A stretch of DNA of 64,000 nt from Planctomycetota bacterium (GTDB lineage Bacteria; Planctomycetota; UBA8108; JACQVS01). The stretch covers positions 1-64,000 of the forward strand of contig JANQLS010000052.1 in assembly GCA_028280485.1 (NCBI GenBank). Reading direction: 5' to 3'. Positions 33,844-42,333 of this stretch are shown piece by piece (the stretch's first letter is position 1; each line of letters begins with the position of its first letter). The notes beneath the pieces are model-generated. The model had not been told where the DNA came from and made no database searches. It saw only the letters and a program-made list of their open reading frames with translations. The position numbers were made by a program, and so were the translations under genes.

Positions 33844-34704
33844 ATGAAGGTCGCGCTCCTGTCGATGGGAACCTGCCAAACTGCCATCAAAACCTTGGAG
33901 TACTTTTCTGAGCAGGAAAGTCCTATAGATTTTGTTTTGGTTGAGACCGCACAAAGAACTCGGTTTCCCAAAACGGTTCAGGAGATGAACGAAAATCACG
34001 CTCAGTTTGAAATTCAACTGGGAGTTCGTGCCCCGAAATCATGGAAGCGAAAAATTTGGGATAGTTTGCCTCTGTCTTTCAGAAATGCAGTTCGAAGACA
34101 CAGTTCAAAACTTCCCGGTTTGAATCGAATCTCAGTTGAACATCGAGCACAAAAAATGGGAATTCCCGTGGTGGTCGTTCCTCAACACTCAAGTGTGGAA
34201 GGTTTGAAAGCGCTTCAGGATCATCAGATTGATTACGCCCTCTTAACGAGTTCAGCTCGCTTGATCAAGGCTCCGCTTATTTCTGACGAAGCACCGAAGA
34301 TCATCAATGCTCATTTTGCCCAGTTACCTCGGCATCGAGCTTTGGATGCGATGGCGTGGTCGATTCTCGCGGGAGCCCCCACGGGCTTGGCAACACATTT
34401 TGTGGATGAAGGGATCGATACGGGCCCCCTATTAGGCTTTTGGGATGTGGCACCCGAAAAAGGGGACACCCTTCATAGCCTCGAACAAAAGATGGATGAA
34501 GAGAAACCTCCGGCCTTTTTTGAAATTTTAAAGCGGATTGAAAAGGGGGAGGTGAATCCAGTAGCACAAAAGATCGATGAGGGTACGCATCATCGACCCA
34601 TGACCGTCCAGGAGTTACTTCAAGCGGAGTCTCTTCTTCAAAGACGAATTGCAGGGGAAGAAACTCCCAATCAAGAAGAAGCGAACTTATCAGTTAGTCA
34701 GTAA
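33844..34704 (+). CDS. Formyltransferase-family protein (sugar N-formyltransferase candidate)
   Basis: A 286-residue protein with the formyltransferase core of methionyl-tRNA formyltransferase and sugar N-formyltransferases. Visible are IINAHFAQLPRHRALDAMAW (Asn-x-His of the catalytic triad) and THFVDEGIDTGPLLGF (the conserved Asp before Thr-Gly). The usual HPSLLP is changed to HFAQLP, so the active site is slightly atypical. In this operon it may transfer a formyl group from N10-formyl-THF to an amino sugar. The first ~110 residues are divergent, and the Gln/Glu-rich tail is probably flexible. Substrate and activity are inferred. Confidence 0.75.
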   Translation: MKVALLSMGTCQTAIKTLEYFSEQESPIDFVLVETAQRTRFPKTVQEMNENHAQFEIQLGVRAPKSWKRKIWDSLPLSFRNAVRRHSSKLPGLNRISVEHRAQKMGIPVVVVPQHSSVEGLKALQDHQIDYALLTSSARLIKAPLISDEAPKIINAHFAQLPRHRALDAMAWSILAGAPTGLATHFVDEGIDTGPLLGFWDVAPEKGDTLHSLEQKMDEEKPPAFFEILKRIEKGEVNPVAQKIDEGTHHRPMTVQELLQAESLLQRRIAGEETPNQEEANLSVSQ

Positions 34705-34722
34705 GACTCGGATGCCAATTCA

Positions 34723-36072
34723 ATGAACCTATCCTTGAGGCGACTTTACGTGATTATGGGGTCAGTCACCATTCTGATTCTGCTTCACGTCATCTATGTA
34801 TATTACATATCGCCTCGGTTTGGATCGGCCATCTATAGGTATTTAAAACCTGATTGGGCGAGTCTACTCGCTCACGGAGTTATCGCTTGCCTACCCTCCT
34901 TGTGGATGCCCATCAAAATTGAGCGCCCCTCCCAAGTAGCGTATTGGATTCACTACTTCGCCCTCTACATGCCGGTGATTTTGATTCCCCTTTATTTGGG
35001 GAATCTTGAGCCGATGCGTCTCTATTTTTACTCGCTTCTGTTTTTAGCGCTCTTTGGGGGAATTTGGTTTTCTCAATTCTTACCGCTCCTAAAAATTCCG
35101 CGATTCAATTTGGGTTGGAGATCTTTTTGCACTCTCCTCATCGCCACTTCGAGTTTCGTCATTCTTTATACGATTCTCTCGACGGGTATTTCTGGGTTCA
35201 GCTTGAATTTGGCAACCATCTATGACACGCGCTCCGAAATGGATTCCTTCGTCCAAAAGCATGGCGCGAGAATAGTCTATCTCACAACTTGGGTAGGAAA
35301 CGCCATTCATCCCACTTTGATTGCGATCGGACTCGTCAAGCGAAGGCCCTTGTTACTGGCCTTCGGAATTTTCGGGCAGCTCATTCTCTTTTGGACTATG
35401 GCATTAAAGAGCATTCTTTTTTCAATCGTTCTCGCGGTAGCGATTTACCATTTGCTTAAAAAGAGAAACGGAAGTTTTGGGGTTCGATTCATATCTGGAA
35501 TTTGTATTTTTATTCCTCTGTGCCTCTTTATTGATAGCTTTATGGAGATCCCCTGGGCGACGGCATTGAGTTCGCGAAGAATCATGATCGTCCCCGGAAT
35601 GCTCACCGGTAATTACTTAGATTTTTTCGATAAAAATCCCTTCATTTTTATGAGTGATAATTTGTTGAGTAGTTTTTTTGAGTATCCCTACCGCATGGGT
35701 GTGCCCAATCTCATTGGGATGGAGTACTTGAATGATGTGAACGCAAGTGCCAATGTGAACTATTGGGCGAGCGCTTACGCCCATTTCGGAGTCGTGGGTC
35801 TGGTGGTCTTCACTTTACTCTTCATCACCTTCATGTGGATCTACGATTCCTTAGCCTACGGTCGTCATCTCTTCATTACCGGGATTATGATCAGTCTGCC
35901 GGCGATTACTCTCACTAATAGCTCACTTCAAACATCGTTATTAACTCACGGATTAGGGGTTTTAGTCATCGTCCTGTACTTCTTGCCTAAGGAAATTCCT
36001 GTCTGGCAAAGTCAGACTCAAGAGATGCCTCCTCAACACGAGAAAGAAGGTCTTCCCGTGGAGACGGTGTGA
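34723..36072 (+). CDS. O-antigen/capsule repeat-unit polymerase, Wzy-like
   Basis: Polytopic inner-membrane protein, 449 residues, about twelve helices. A large periplasmic-loop candidate lies near residues 280-350 (RRIMIVPGMLTGNYLDFFDKN ... GVPNLIGMEYLNDVNAS), typical for O-antigen polymerases. Wzy proteins share topology rather than sequence, so the call rests on helix count, the loop, and location right after the flippase and transferase genes. It would polymerise lipid-linked repeats on the periplasmic face. The last gene before a 361-base gap, it may end a transcript; the gap contains hairpin repeats. Confidence 0.75.
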   Translation: MNLSLRRLYVIMGSVTILILLHVIYVYYISPRFGSAIYRYLKPDWASLLAHGVIACLPSLWMPIKIERPSQVAYWIHYFALYMPVILIPLYLGNLEPMRLYFYSLLFLALFGGIWFSQFLPLLKIPRFNLGWRSFCTLLIATSSFVILYTILSTGISGFSLNLATIYDTRSEMDSFVQKHGARIVYLTTWVGNAIHPTLIAIGLVKRRPLLLAFGIFGQLILFWTMALKSILFSIVLAVAIYHLLKKRNGSFGVRFISGICIFIPLCLFIDSFMEIPWATALSSRRIMIVPGMLTGNYLDFFDKNPFIFMSDNLLSSFFEYPYRMGVPNLIGMEYLNDVNASANVNYWASAYAHFGVVGLVVFTLLFITFMWIYDSLAYGRHLFITGIMISLPAITLTNSSLQTSLLTHGLGVLVIVLYFLPKEIPVWQSQTQEMPPQHEKEGLPVETV

Positions 36073-36164
36073 GTTAGCTTGAATTCTTAACAAGCCACTG
36101 AGTTTTACATTGAGTTTGTAGCTAAATTAGCCAGCGGTTATGATAGTCGCGGTACAGTGAAGAA

Positions 36165-36235
36165 GGTCGCGAGCTATTTACTCGCTCCATGCCGCTTAAT
36201 CGTGAATGCTCGCTTTGCTCGCTCACTCCCTAAAG
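36165..36235 (+). repeat. Dispersed repeat copy (GGTCGC ... CTAAAG family)
   Basis: Starts GGTCGCGAGC, has CGCTCCAT in the middle and ends CTCACTCCCTAAAG. It is homologous to 9788-9839 and 50566-50626, which share GGTCGC, CGCTCMAT, a TGCARGT-like stretch and CACTCCYAAAG. It lies between the polymerase and the second oxidoreductase gene. Confidence 0.55.
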
Positions 36236-36303
36236 ACCGGGTAGAGAGAATTTTAAAGCGAGTTCCCCCAATCTCTGGCGAGATGGGAAACGCGACTTTA
36301 TTT

Positions 36304-36368
36304 GTAGCCGAATTTGTAAAAATTTGGCGAGCATGCGTATCTGGCCAAACTTTTACAAGTTCGGCTAC
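36304..36368. repeat. 25-bp imperfect inverted repeat (REP-like hairpin)
   Basis: Arms at 36304-36328 and 36344-36368 (GTAGCCGAATTTGTAAAA...) match with two mismatches over a 15-base loop. The remainder of the 36073-36433 gap has no supported gene. The hairpin lies 66 bases before the next start and could terminate or process the long operon transcript. Confidence 0.7.
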
Positions 36369-36433
36369 GGGATATTGCAACGAAGAGAAAAGAACTGTAG
36401 GTCCAATTCCGATCCTGCAATTAAAGAGGAACC

Positions 36434-37585
36434 ATGAAGAGAATTCGTTTTGGATTGATTGGCTGTGGTCGCATATCCAAGAAACATATTGCAGTATTGA
36501 CGGAGTTATCCGCTCAAGCTGAAATAGTTGCCGTCTGTGATCTCGATCAGGGTCGAGCTCAAAACGTTGCCGATCAACTGAATGTTCCTGCCTACACGGA
36601 CTACCTGGAGATGATCGAGAAAGAAAATCTCGATGTCGTCGACATTTTGACCTGGAGCGGGAACCACGCACAAATCGCTCTCAATTGTGTTGGGAAAGTG
36701 AAGAACATCATCGTCGAAAAGCCTATGGCTCTTCGATTGGATGATGCAGATCAGTTGATCGAAGCTTGCGACCGAACTCAAACCCGTCTCTTCGTCGTTA
36801 AACAAAATCGCTATAATCCTCCAGTCGTGGCTTTAAGGCGAGCCTTAGACGAAGGTCGATTTGGTCGACTCACCATGGGTACGATTCGCGTTCGTTGGTC
36901 ACGGTCCGATGATTATTACCGTCAAGACTCTTGGCGAGGGACTTGGGCCTTGGATGGCGGCGTTCTCACCAATCAAGCTAGCCATCACATCGATTTACTC
37001 ACTTGGATCTTTGGACCAGTAGAAAGTGTCTACGCCAAGACGGAAACCTTTATGGCGCCCATCGAGGCCGAAGATACGGGAGTGGCGATTTTAAAATTTA
37101 AAAGTGGTGCTTTAGGGGTTATCGAGGCGACGACTTGCACTCGTCCAAAAGATTTAGAGGGTTCTATCAGTGTGATGGGTGAAAAAGGCACAGTAGAAAT
37201 TGCGGGGTTTGCTGTCAATCAAGTACGAACCTGGCAGTTCGTAGACCCACTCCCTGAAGACGAAGTCATCATTAACACGAGCACGAACCCTCCCAATGTC
37301 TATGGCTTTGGTCATTTAGAATTCTTTAAAGATGTTCTGACCTGTATCGAAGAGAACCAAACTTCTATGATCGGAGGATTGGAAGGTCGAAGGTCCTTAG
37401 AGCTGATCAATGCGATCTACGAATCGGTTGAGCGCGGACAGGAAGTTTATGTGAATTTTACTCCGCGAAAATGTCGGTTGGGAGATAGGACAAGTTTGAA
37501 GAGAGATTTAAAAGGCTCACCGAGCAACTACGGGGTCGAAGAAGAGAGATGGTTATCCCGCGGTGGTTCTGGAGTAAAAAACTAA
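36434..37585 (+). CDS. Gfo/Idh/MocA oxidoreductase, candidate UDP-GlcNAc-uronate 3-dehydrogenase (WlbA/WbpB role)
   Basis: A 383-residue NAD(H)-dependent dehydrogenase. The Rossmann motif is RFGLIGCGRISKKHI, and the Lys-Pro active-site region is IIVEKPMALRLDDA. RLFVVKQNRYNPPVVALRRA and YYRQDSWRGTWALDGGVLTN, then SHHIDLL, are strongly reminiscent of WlbA-type enzymes that oxidise the C3 hydroxyl of UDP-GlcNAcA. Its gene sits 34 bases before the aminotransferase that would act next, which supports that role. It may therefore duplicate, or replace, the dehydrogenase half of the fusion protein at 23847. The last ~40 residues (CRLGDRTSLKRDLKGS) are basic and low in predicted structure. Confidence 0.87.
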   Translation: MKRIRFGLIGCGRISKKHIAVLTELSAQAEIVAVCDLDQGRAQNVADQLNVPAYTDYLEMIEKENLDVVDILTWSGNHAQIALNCVGKVKNIIVEKPMALRLDDADQLIEACDRTQTRLFVVKQNRYNPPVVALRRALDEGRFGRLTMGTIRVRWSRSDDYYRQDSWRGTWALDGGVLTNQASHHIDLLTWIFGPVESVYAKTETFMAPIEAEDTGVAILKFKSGALGVIEATTCTRPKDLEGSISVMGEKGTVEIAGFAVNQVRTWQFVDPLPEDEVIINTSTNPPNVYGFGHLEFFKDVLTCIEENQTSMIGGLEGRRSLELINAIYESVERGQEVYVNFTPRKCRLGDRTSLKRDLKGSPSNYGVEEERWLSRGGSGVKN

Positions 37586-37619
37586 ATTTTTTAATGTTGA
37601 GACTAGATAAAACGAGGAA

Positions 37620-38750
37620 ATGATGGCAGAGGAGACCATCCAAAAAGTTCCATTTATGGATCTTCGTCGAGCCCACGAGCCCTTAGTGAAGGAAGTGCTC
37701 AGAGAAATTGAAGCTTTAGTCGATCATTCTGCTTTTATTAGCAGCCAGCGACTTGAGGAATTTGAAAAAGCTTTCAGTGATTACTCAGGGTCAAGAGAAA
37801 CAGTAGCGTGTTCAAACGGCACTCAAGCCCTGGTTGTCGCTTTGCGTGCCTTAGGAATTGGCCCGGGCGATGAAGTGATCACTCAGGTGAACACATTTAT
37901 CGCTACGGCTGAAGCCATTTGCGAAGTGGGGGCAACACCCGTTTTTGTGGATGTCTCTTGGGATACCGCGCTGATGGAGGTCGAGGCCGTTGAGCGAAAA
38001 CTGACGGAAAAAACGAAGGCGATTATCGCAGTCCATCTCTACGGGCAGCCTGTCGACCTAGAGTCCTTTGAATCTCTTTGTAACTCAAAAGGAATCGCTC
38101 TGATCCAGGATGCTGCCCAAGCTCATGGTGCTCATTGGAGTGGGAAGAAGCTGGGTGAGTTCTCGGGTCTTCAAACTTACAGCTTCTATCCGGGAAAAAA
38201 TTTAGGAGCTTGGGGGGATGCCGGAGCGATCACCGGTTCCGATGAAAGCTTAATACAAAAAGTGAGAGCCATTCGGGATCACGGCCGCCAAGTTGGAGAA
38301 AAATATCTCCACCATCAAATCGGCACGAATGCTCGTATGGATGTGATCCAATCCATCGTTTTGAAACACAAACTTATTGAGCTTGAAACTAAGAATCACG
38401 CTCGAAGAAGATTGGCGCAAGATTTTAGGCAACACTTGGCGGGGGTGGGGGATATTTCCTTCACTGAGTGTGAAGAGGAAGCGACCCCGGTTTATCATCT
38501 ATTTGTGGTAAAAACTTCTCTTCGAGATGAATTAAGGGCTCACTTAGCTGAAGCCGAAGTTCAATCGGGAATTCACTACCCCGTTCCCTTGCATCAGCAA
38601 CCCGCATTTGAATACCTAAATTTATCTCAAGGCACATTCCCGATCGCTGAAACCTTGGCGAAATCCAGTTTGAGCTTACCTTTTTTCCCTGAGATGAGTT
38701 CCAGTGAGTTTCAACGGGTGGTGGATGCCATAAAAAGATTTTATGAATAG
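37620..38750 (+). CDS. wbpE: DegT/DnrJ/EryC1/StrS aminotransferase (WbpE-like)
   Basis: PLP-dependent sugar aminotransferase, 376 residues. The PLP Schiff-base Lys193 is in SFYPGKNLGAWGDAG, preceded by LIQDAAQAHGA (cofactor-binding Asp164) and CSNGTQALVVALRAL. In this context it would transaminate the 3-keto sugar made by the dehydrogenase to UDP-GlcNAc3NA, which the WbpD-like domain then acetylates. Two adjacent ATG codons (37620 and 37623) follow a GAGGA site, and the second is better spaced. The gene ends 5 bases before the convergent sialidase-like gene, so no terminator fits between them. Confidence 0.9.
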   Translation: MMAEETIQKVPFMDLRRAHEPLVKEVLREIEALVDHSAFISSQRLEEFEKAFSDYSGSRETVACSNGTQALVVALRALGIGPGDEVITQVNTFIATAEAICEVGATPVFVDVSWDTALMEVEAVERKLTEKTKAIIAVHLYGQPVDLESFESLCNSKGIALIQDAAQAHGAHWSGKKLGEFSGLQTYSFYPGKNLGAWGDAGAITGSDESLIQKVRAIRDHGRQVGEKYLHHQIGTNARMDVIQSIVLKHKLIELETKNHARRRLAQDFRQHLAGVGDISFTECEEEATPVYHLFVVKTSLRDELRAHLAEAEVQSGIHYPVPLHQQPAFEYLNLSQGTFPIAETLAKSSLSLPFFPEMSSSEFQRVVDAIKRFYE

Positions 38751-38755
38751 GCTCG

Positions 38756-41080
38756 CTATTTCTTTGAGGGTGTTTCTTCCATCAACCATGCAAGGTTGAA
38801 TTGGGCCATCCAATCTTTCCCCGAGAGAAGATAGATCATCCCTTCACTCGGAGTACCTTTCCTGCCCGCTGCTAACCAGGTATAGTTCCCGGGGCCTTTT
38901 CGAACTAGGCGCTTGTACGGCCAAGTTTTTCCTCCGTCAAAACTGACGTGCACGGTGATGTCGATTCGTTTGTCTCTTCGACCTGGTGTACTGAAGAGCA
39001 AGATGTCTTTGTCTTTATGAGGCAGCCGAAGCAATGCCCCCTTACAGCCATAAACATCGGGAGGACCATCCCAAAGTTCATCGTCTTCGTGTTCATCTTT
39101 CCAGGTCACCCCGTAATCGTCACTCATGGCAACTCTTCGATAGCCAGGGCGAGAGTGCGTTCGCGAGTTATGATAAAGCGATCCATTTTTAAGTTCGACT
39201 AAACCGGACTCTCCCGTGCCTCCTAAAGGAAAAGGGGTGCTCGGAGTCCAAGTCTTGCCACCATCATCACTATAGAGTGAATTGCTGTAATGCTTGTCAA
39301 AATTCTTTCCGCCCTTGCCCTTATTTAAGTAGCCCACAAAGACTCGAGCCGGGATAACGAGTCTTCCTTTTTTCTTACCGAACTTTAAGGTAATTCCGGG
39401 ATCGGAGGAGGAAAGGATTCCACTGATCCAACCGTTTTTATCAGGCTTGATGGTCACCTTTTCCTGCTTCCAGGTTTTACCGTGATCTTTGCTTCGGTAG
39501 ATGACTCCGGCTGCCTTAAGGCTGCTCGCGAAGGCGATGATGTCTCCTGTATTTTCATCGACGATTACATTACCGAGCTCACTCCATCCGATGTGCGGTC
39601 CGCGGTAGCGACCATCGTCCGACATATCTCCATCGATCTTCACTCGTTTACCGACGATGATAGGTTTGCTCCACGTTTTGCCACCGTCTTCACTTCGCTT
39701 GACTTCGCCCTGCCCTTTTTCTCGGTTTTCTTCAAATTGGAGAACGGTGCCATCCATAGCTACGGCTAGAGTGCCAAAGAGGACTTCCTCGTCCCACGTT
39801 CGAAAATAGCTTTTGGGTTTATCATTGGGATTTTGGGGATTCGTTCCTACGAAGAACTCAAAGCCATCGGGAATGCGGTCGCCATCCGAATCCGAAAGGA
39901 GTGGGTTCGTCTTTAGTTTTTCGACTTCTGCTCCATCCGAGATTCCATCGGAGTCGGTATCTGGTGATCGAGGGTCTGTTTTATATTTAAAAAACTCTAC
40001 TGCATCGAAAATGCCATCTTGATCGGTGTCCTTCTGATCAAGTTTAAGCTTTAACTGAACCTCTTGGAGATTGGTTAAGCCATCTTGATCAAAATCTTTT
40101 TTAGCATCTTGGGCGTTCTTGGGGTCGAGGAATTTATATTGCTTCTCGATATGATCCATGATGCCATCCCCATCGGTGTCGACAGGTAAGATGGGTTTTT
40201 TATACTCAGCTGGTAGTTTGTATTTCTCCTTTAAATACCATCCGACGGCGTTGAACTCGTTCTCTGACAATACCAAGGATTTTCCCTGAGTAAGCTTACG
40301 GTTAAAAACGAGAACTTCGGCGATCTCCCCACCAAAAAACCATTCGGCTCCGGGGTCTTTAGCGGGGTCTAATAAACCTTGGCCACCGATTTGAATGTAC
40401 TTAACGGGATTTAATGAGCGGGGTGAGCTATTTCGAATGGTATCGGTGTGAAGCTTTCCATCGACGTACATGCTTATTTTTTGCTTAGATTTGTCGAAAG
40501 TGACACTCAAGATGTGAAATGCTTCATCTAATGGAGGTTCGATACTTTGGAGGCGATCCACCGAGCCGTCTCCGCCATTGTGAACGGTGAACCATGCTTT
40601 TGAATTACTTCCTCGACGGATCCCAACACCTCCTCTTCCAGTCTTGAAATCAGCGTTAGGTCCCAAGGTGATCATTGACGATGCCGACTGATAATTCATC
40701 TTCGCGACGACAAAAAGGGTAGCTTGGTTGAGGTCGAAGGGTCGGGTGACTTTTCCCATCAATGCCTGATGAACATCGAATTGACTTCCTCCCTTACCCT
40801 CAAATCGAATCGTAGGTTTTCCACCCAGTAATTTCGATTGACCCACCGTAGGATTCGAATGCTGTTTAGGAACTTTAACATGGTTTCCCTGTGTGGATTG
40901 ATCGGCCCAACCGACGACAATTGGAGCTTTCGCTCCTACTTTGAATGAGCCTAAGACATCTCTATCTGCTCTTAACCACAATTGGAGGTTATCGATGAGG
41001 AGAGGGTCAAATTTCGACTGAGCGAGGAGAGTGGAGGTTAAATTTAAAAGTAGAAATACGCTGAGGATAACTTTGAACAT
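38756..41080 (-). CDS. Secreted LamG - TSP3 - sialidase-like multidomain protein
   Basis: A 774-residue exported protein. Residues 1-20 are a signal peptide. Residues 30-275 form a LamG/concanavalin-like domain (NLQLWLRADRD; ISMYVDGKLHTDTI; GGEIAEVLVFNRKL). Residues 300-415 carry five calcium-binding thrombospondin type 3-like repeats (DTDGDGIMDHIE, DFDQDGLTNLQE, DTDQDGIFDAVE, DTDSDGISDGAE, DSDGDRIPDGFE). Residues 425-774 are a sialidase-type six-bladed propeller with Asp boxes (SEDGGKTW, SKDHGKTW, SDDGGKTW, SDDYGVTW, SFDGGKTW). It may cleave sialic acid or a related nonulosonate or sulfated glycan; the true substrate is unknown. The catalytic Arg triad was not verified. It is a single gene, convergent with the aminotransferase. 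Confidence 0.88.
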   Translation of the reverse strand: MFKVILSVFLLLNLTSTLLAQSKFDPLLIDNLQLWLRADRDVLGSFKVGAKAPIVVGWADQSTQGNHVKVPKQHSNPTVGQSKLLGGKPTIRFEGKGGSQFDVHQALMGKVTRPFDLNQATLFVVAKMNYQSASSMITLGPNADFKTGRGGVGIRRGSNSKAWFTVHNGGDGSVDRLQSIEPPLDEAFHILSVTFDKSKQKISMYVDGKLHTDTIRNSSPRSLNPVKYIQIGGQGLLDPAKDPGAEWFFGGEIAEVLVFNRKLTQGKSLVLSENEFNAVGWYLKEKYKLPAEYKKPILPVDTDGDGIMDHIEKQYKFLDPKNAQDAKKDFDQDGLTNLQEVQLKLKLDQKDTDQDGIFDAVEFFKYKTDPRSPDTDSDGISDGAEVEKLKTNPLLSDSDGDRIPDGFEFFVGTNPQNPNDKPKSYFRTWDEEVLFGTLAVAMDGTVLQFEENREKGQGEVKRSEDGGKTWSKPIIVGKRVKIDGDMSDDGRYRGPHIGWSELGNVIVDENTGDIIAFASSLKAAGVIYRSKDHGKTWKQEKVTIKPDKNGWISGILSSSDPGITLKFGKKKGRLVIPARVFVGYLNKGKGGKNFDKHYSNSLYSDDGGKTWTPSTPFPLGGTGESGLVELKNGSLYHNSRTHSRPGYRRVAMSDDYGVTWKDEHEDDELWDGPPDVYGCKGALLRLPHKDKDILLFSTPGRRDKRIDITVHVSFDGGKTWPYKRLVRKGPGNYTWLAAGRKGTPSEGMIYLLSGKDWMAQFNLAWLMEETPSKK

Positions 41081-41205
41081 AGTTAGGGAAATATAGATGG
41101 AGAGTTACTGAAAAGAGATTCACGATGTCAGAGTGACAAGTGTATAGGGTAATGGATTTCTTATTTTTAATTCAAATTCATTATGTTTGTAAGTCCAATT
41201 TGATT

Positions 41206-41380
41206 TTGTTGTGCTCCCCTTGTGGGGTGGCTAATTCCAACAGGAGATCTGAAAATTAATAATTATAAATTTGCCTGTAGGGGCGTCCCTTTTGGGCGCC
41301 CTGTTCCTGAGTATCATGAATCGTTTAGATTAAATCCGTTTGCCCGGGAATCGGGCTGGTGCAAGACCAGCCCCTACAGG
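41206..41380. repeat. REP-like repeats upstream of the sialidase gene and over the FkbM stop codon
   Basis: CCTGTAGGGGC (41274-41284) is repeated in inverse orientation as GCCCCTACAGG (41370-41380), which contains the TAG stop of the FkbM gene (41374-41376). Hairpins are CCCC/GGGG (41216-41227) and GGCGTCCC/GGGCGCC (41282-41300). The same CTGTAG-type repeat occurs at 27228-27252. The rest of the 41081-41373 gap is AT-rich without a gene and should contain the sialidase promoter. Confidence 0.65.
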
Positions 41381-42333
41381 ACGGCTTCCGATTGAATGGT
41401 GGCGTGCTTAGCTGGCTCCAACCGAAAGTTCTTTAAAACGATGTAATCGTTGCAGGCACCTTGAGCGTTCGATGAAGATTGATCTAGACGATCAATCTCT
41501 TCTTTAAAGGCTTCAAGACTCTCTATTCTTTGAAGGCGATCACCGTCAAATTGGTAAATGCCTTCCGGGGATATTGAGGTGATTAATTCGATGAGCTCAT
41601 CCACGGAGCTGCCCGCTGAACGTAATAAATAAGGTCCTACCTCAAAGAACATCGCATAGCCTTCGGCTTCTTCAAAGAGACGCTTCATTCCTTTTATGGC
41701 GCGAGGTTCGTTACCCTGAATATCCATTTTGATCAGGAAACGATTTTCGTACGATATTCCCATCTCCTCAAGGATGCGATCGACAGTGGTCGTCCGGACT
41801 TGTTCTTCACCTCGACAACGAATGGGAGCAGAGGTGACTTGATGCGTTCGGTTATCACTCGAGGATCGCGCATTTAAAAATAAAGTTTCGGTGCCTTCCT
41901 CATCGCCAACGATGACTTCTTGTACCGTGATTTCCTTTTGCCAGCCATTGGCTTTTATAGAATTCTTCAGGCATTCACGTGGTCGTGAATCGGGCTCAAA
42001 GGCGATGACATGCTTGACGAGTTCAAGCTCTGCCAATCGAGCGGAAGCTAATGAATAAGCACCGTAATGTGCACCTAAATCTAAAACGTAGCAACCGGGA
42101 TTATGGGCGGCACATTTTAGAAATGCATCTCGTTCTGTTTTCTCGTAGTTCCCCTTGTCGGCAAAATATTTGAAGGCGGCGTTGTCTTGAAAGTCGACGT
42201 ACATGGTGTAGGCATCCATCCGCACTCTTCTCAATGGGCGCAATAGAAACCTGAGGGGAACGGCCAGGCGTGCTAAGCACTCTCGAAGCCAAAAGGGAGA
42301 TTTACGGTAAATTTGAAACAAAAACCGCATCAT
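41374..42333 (-). CDS. FkbM-family methyltransferase
   Basis: SAM-dependent methyltransferase, 319 residues, of the FkbM type often found in exopolysaccharide clusters, where it O-methylates sugars. Visible are VLDLGAHYGAYSLASARLA (SAM-binding glycine motif), HVIAFEPDSRPRECLKNSIK and FLIKMDIQGNEPRAIKGMKRL, the last being the family signature. The N-terminal 45 residues are basic and hydrophobic, perhaps membrane-associated. The start overlaps the stop of the upstream methyltransferase by 4 bases (ATGA). The stop codon lies in a REP-like repeat. The acceptor sugar cannot be predicted. Confidence 0.85.
   Translation of the reverse strand: MMRFLFQIYRKSPFWLRECLARLAVPLRFLLRPLRRVRMDAYTMYVDFQDNAAFKYFADKGNYEKTERDAFLKCAAHNPGCYVLDLGAHYGAYSLASARLAELELVKHVIAFEPDSRPRECLKNSIKANGWQKEITVQEVIVGDEEGTETLFLNARSSSDNRTHQVTSAPIRCRGEEQVRTTTVDRILEEMGISYENRFLIKMDIQGNEPRAIKGMKRLFEEAEGYAMFFEVGPYLLRSAGSSVDELIELITSISPEGIYQFDGDRLQRIESLEAFKEEIDRLDQSSSNAQGACNDYIVLKNFRLEPAKHATIQSEAVL

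Noticed and set aside
36157-36522. 121-codon plus frame (and an opposite 165-codon frame) before the second Gfo/Idh gene
   Set aside because: They run through REP-like inverted repeats and into the start of a real gene in another frame.
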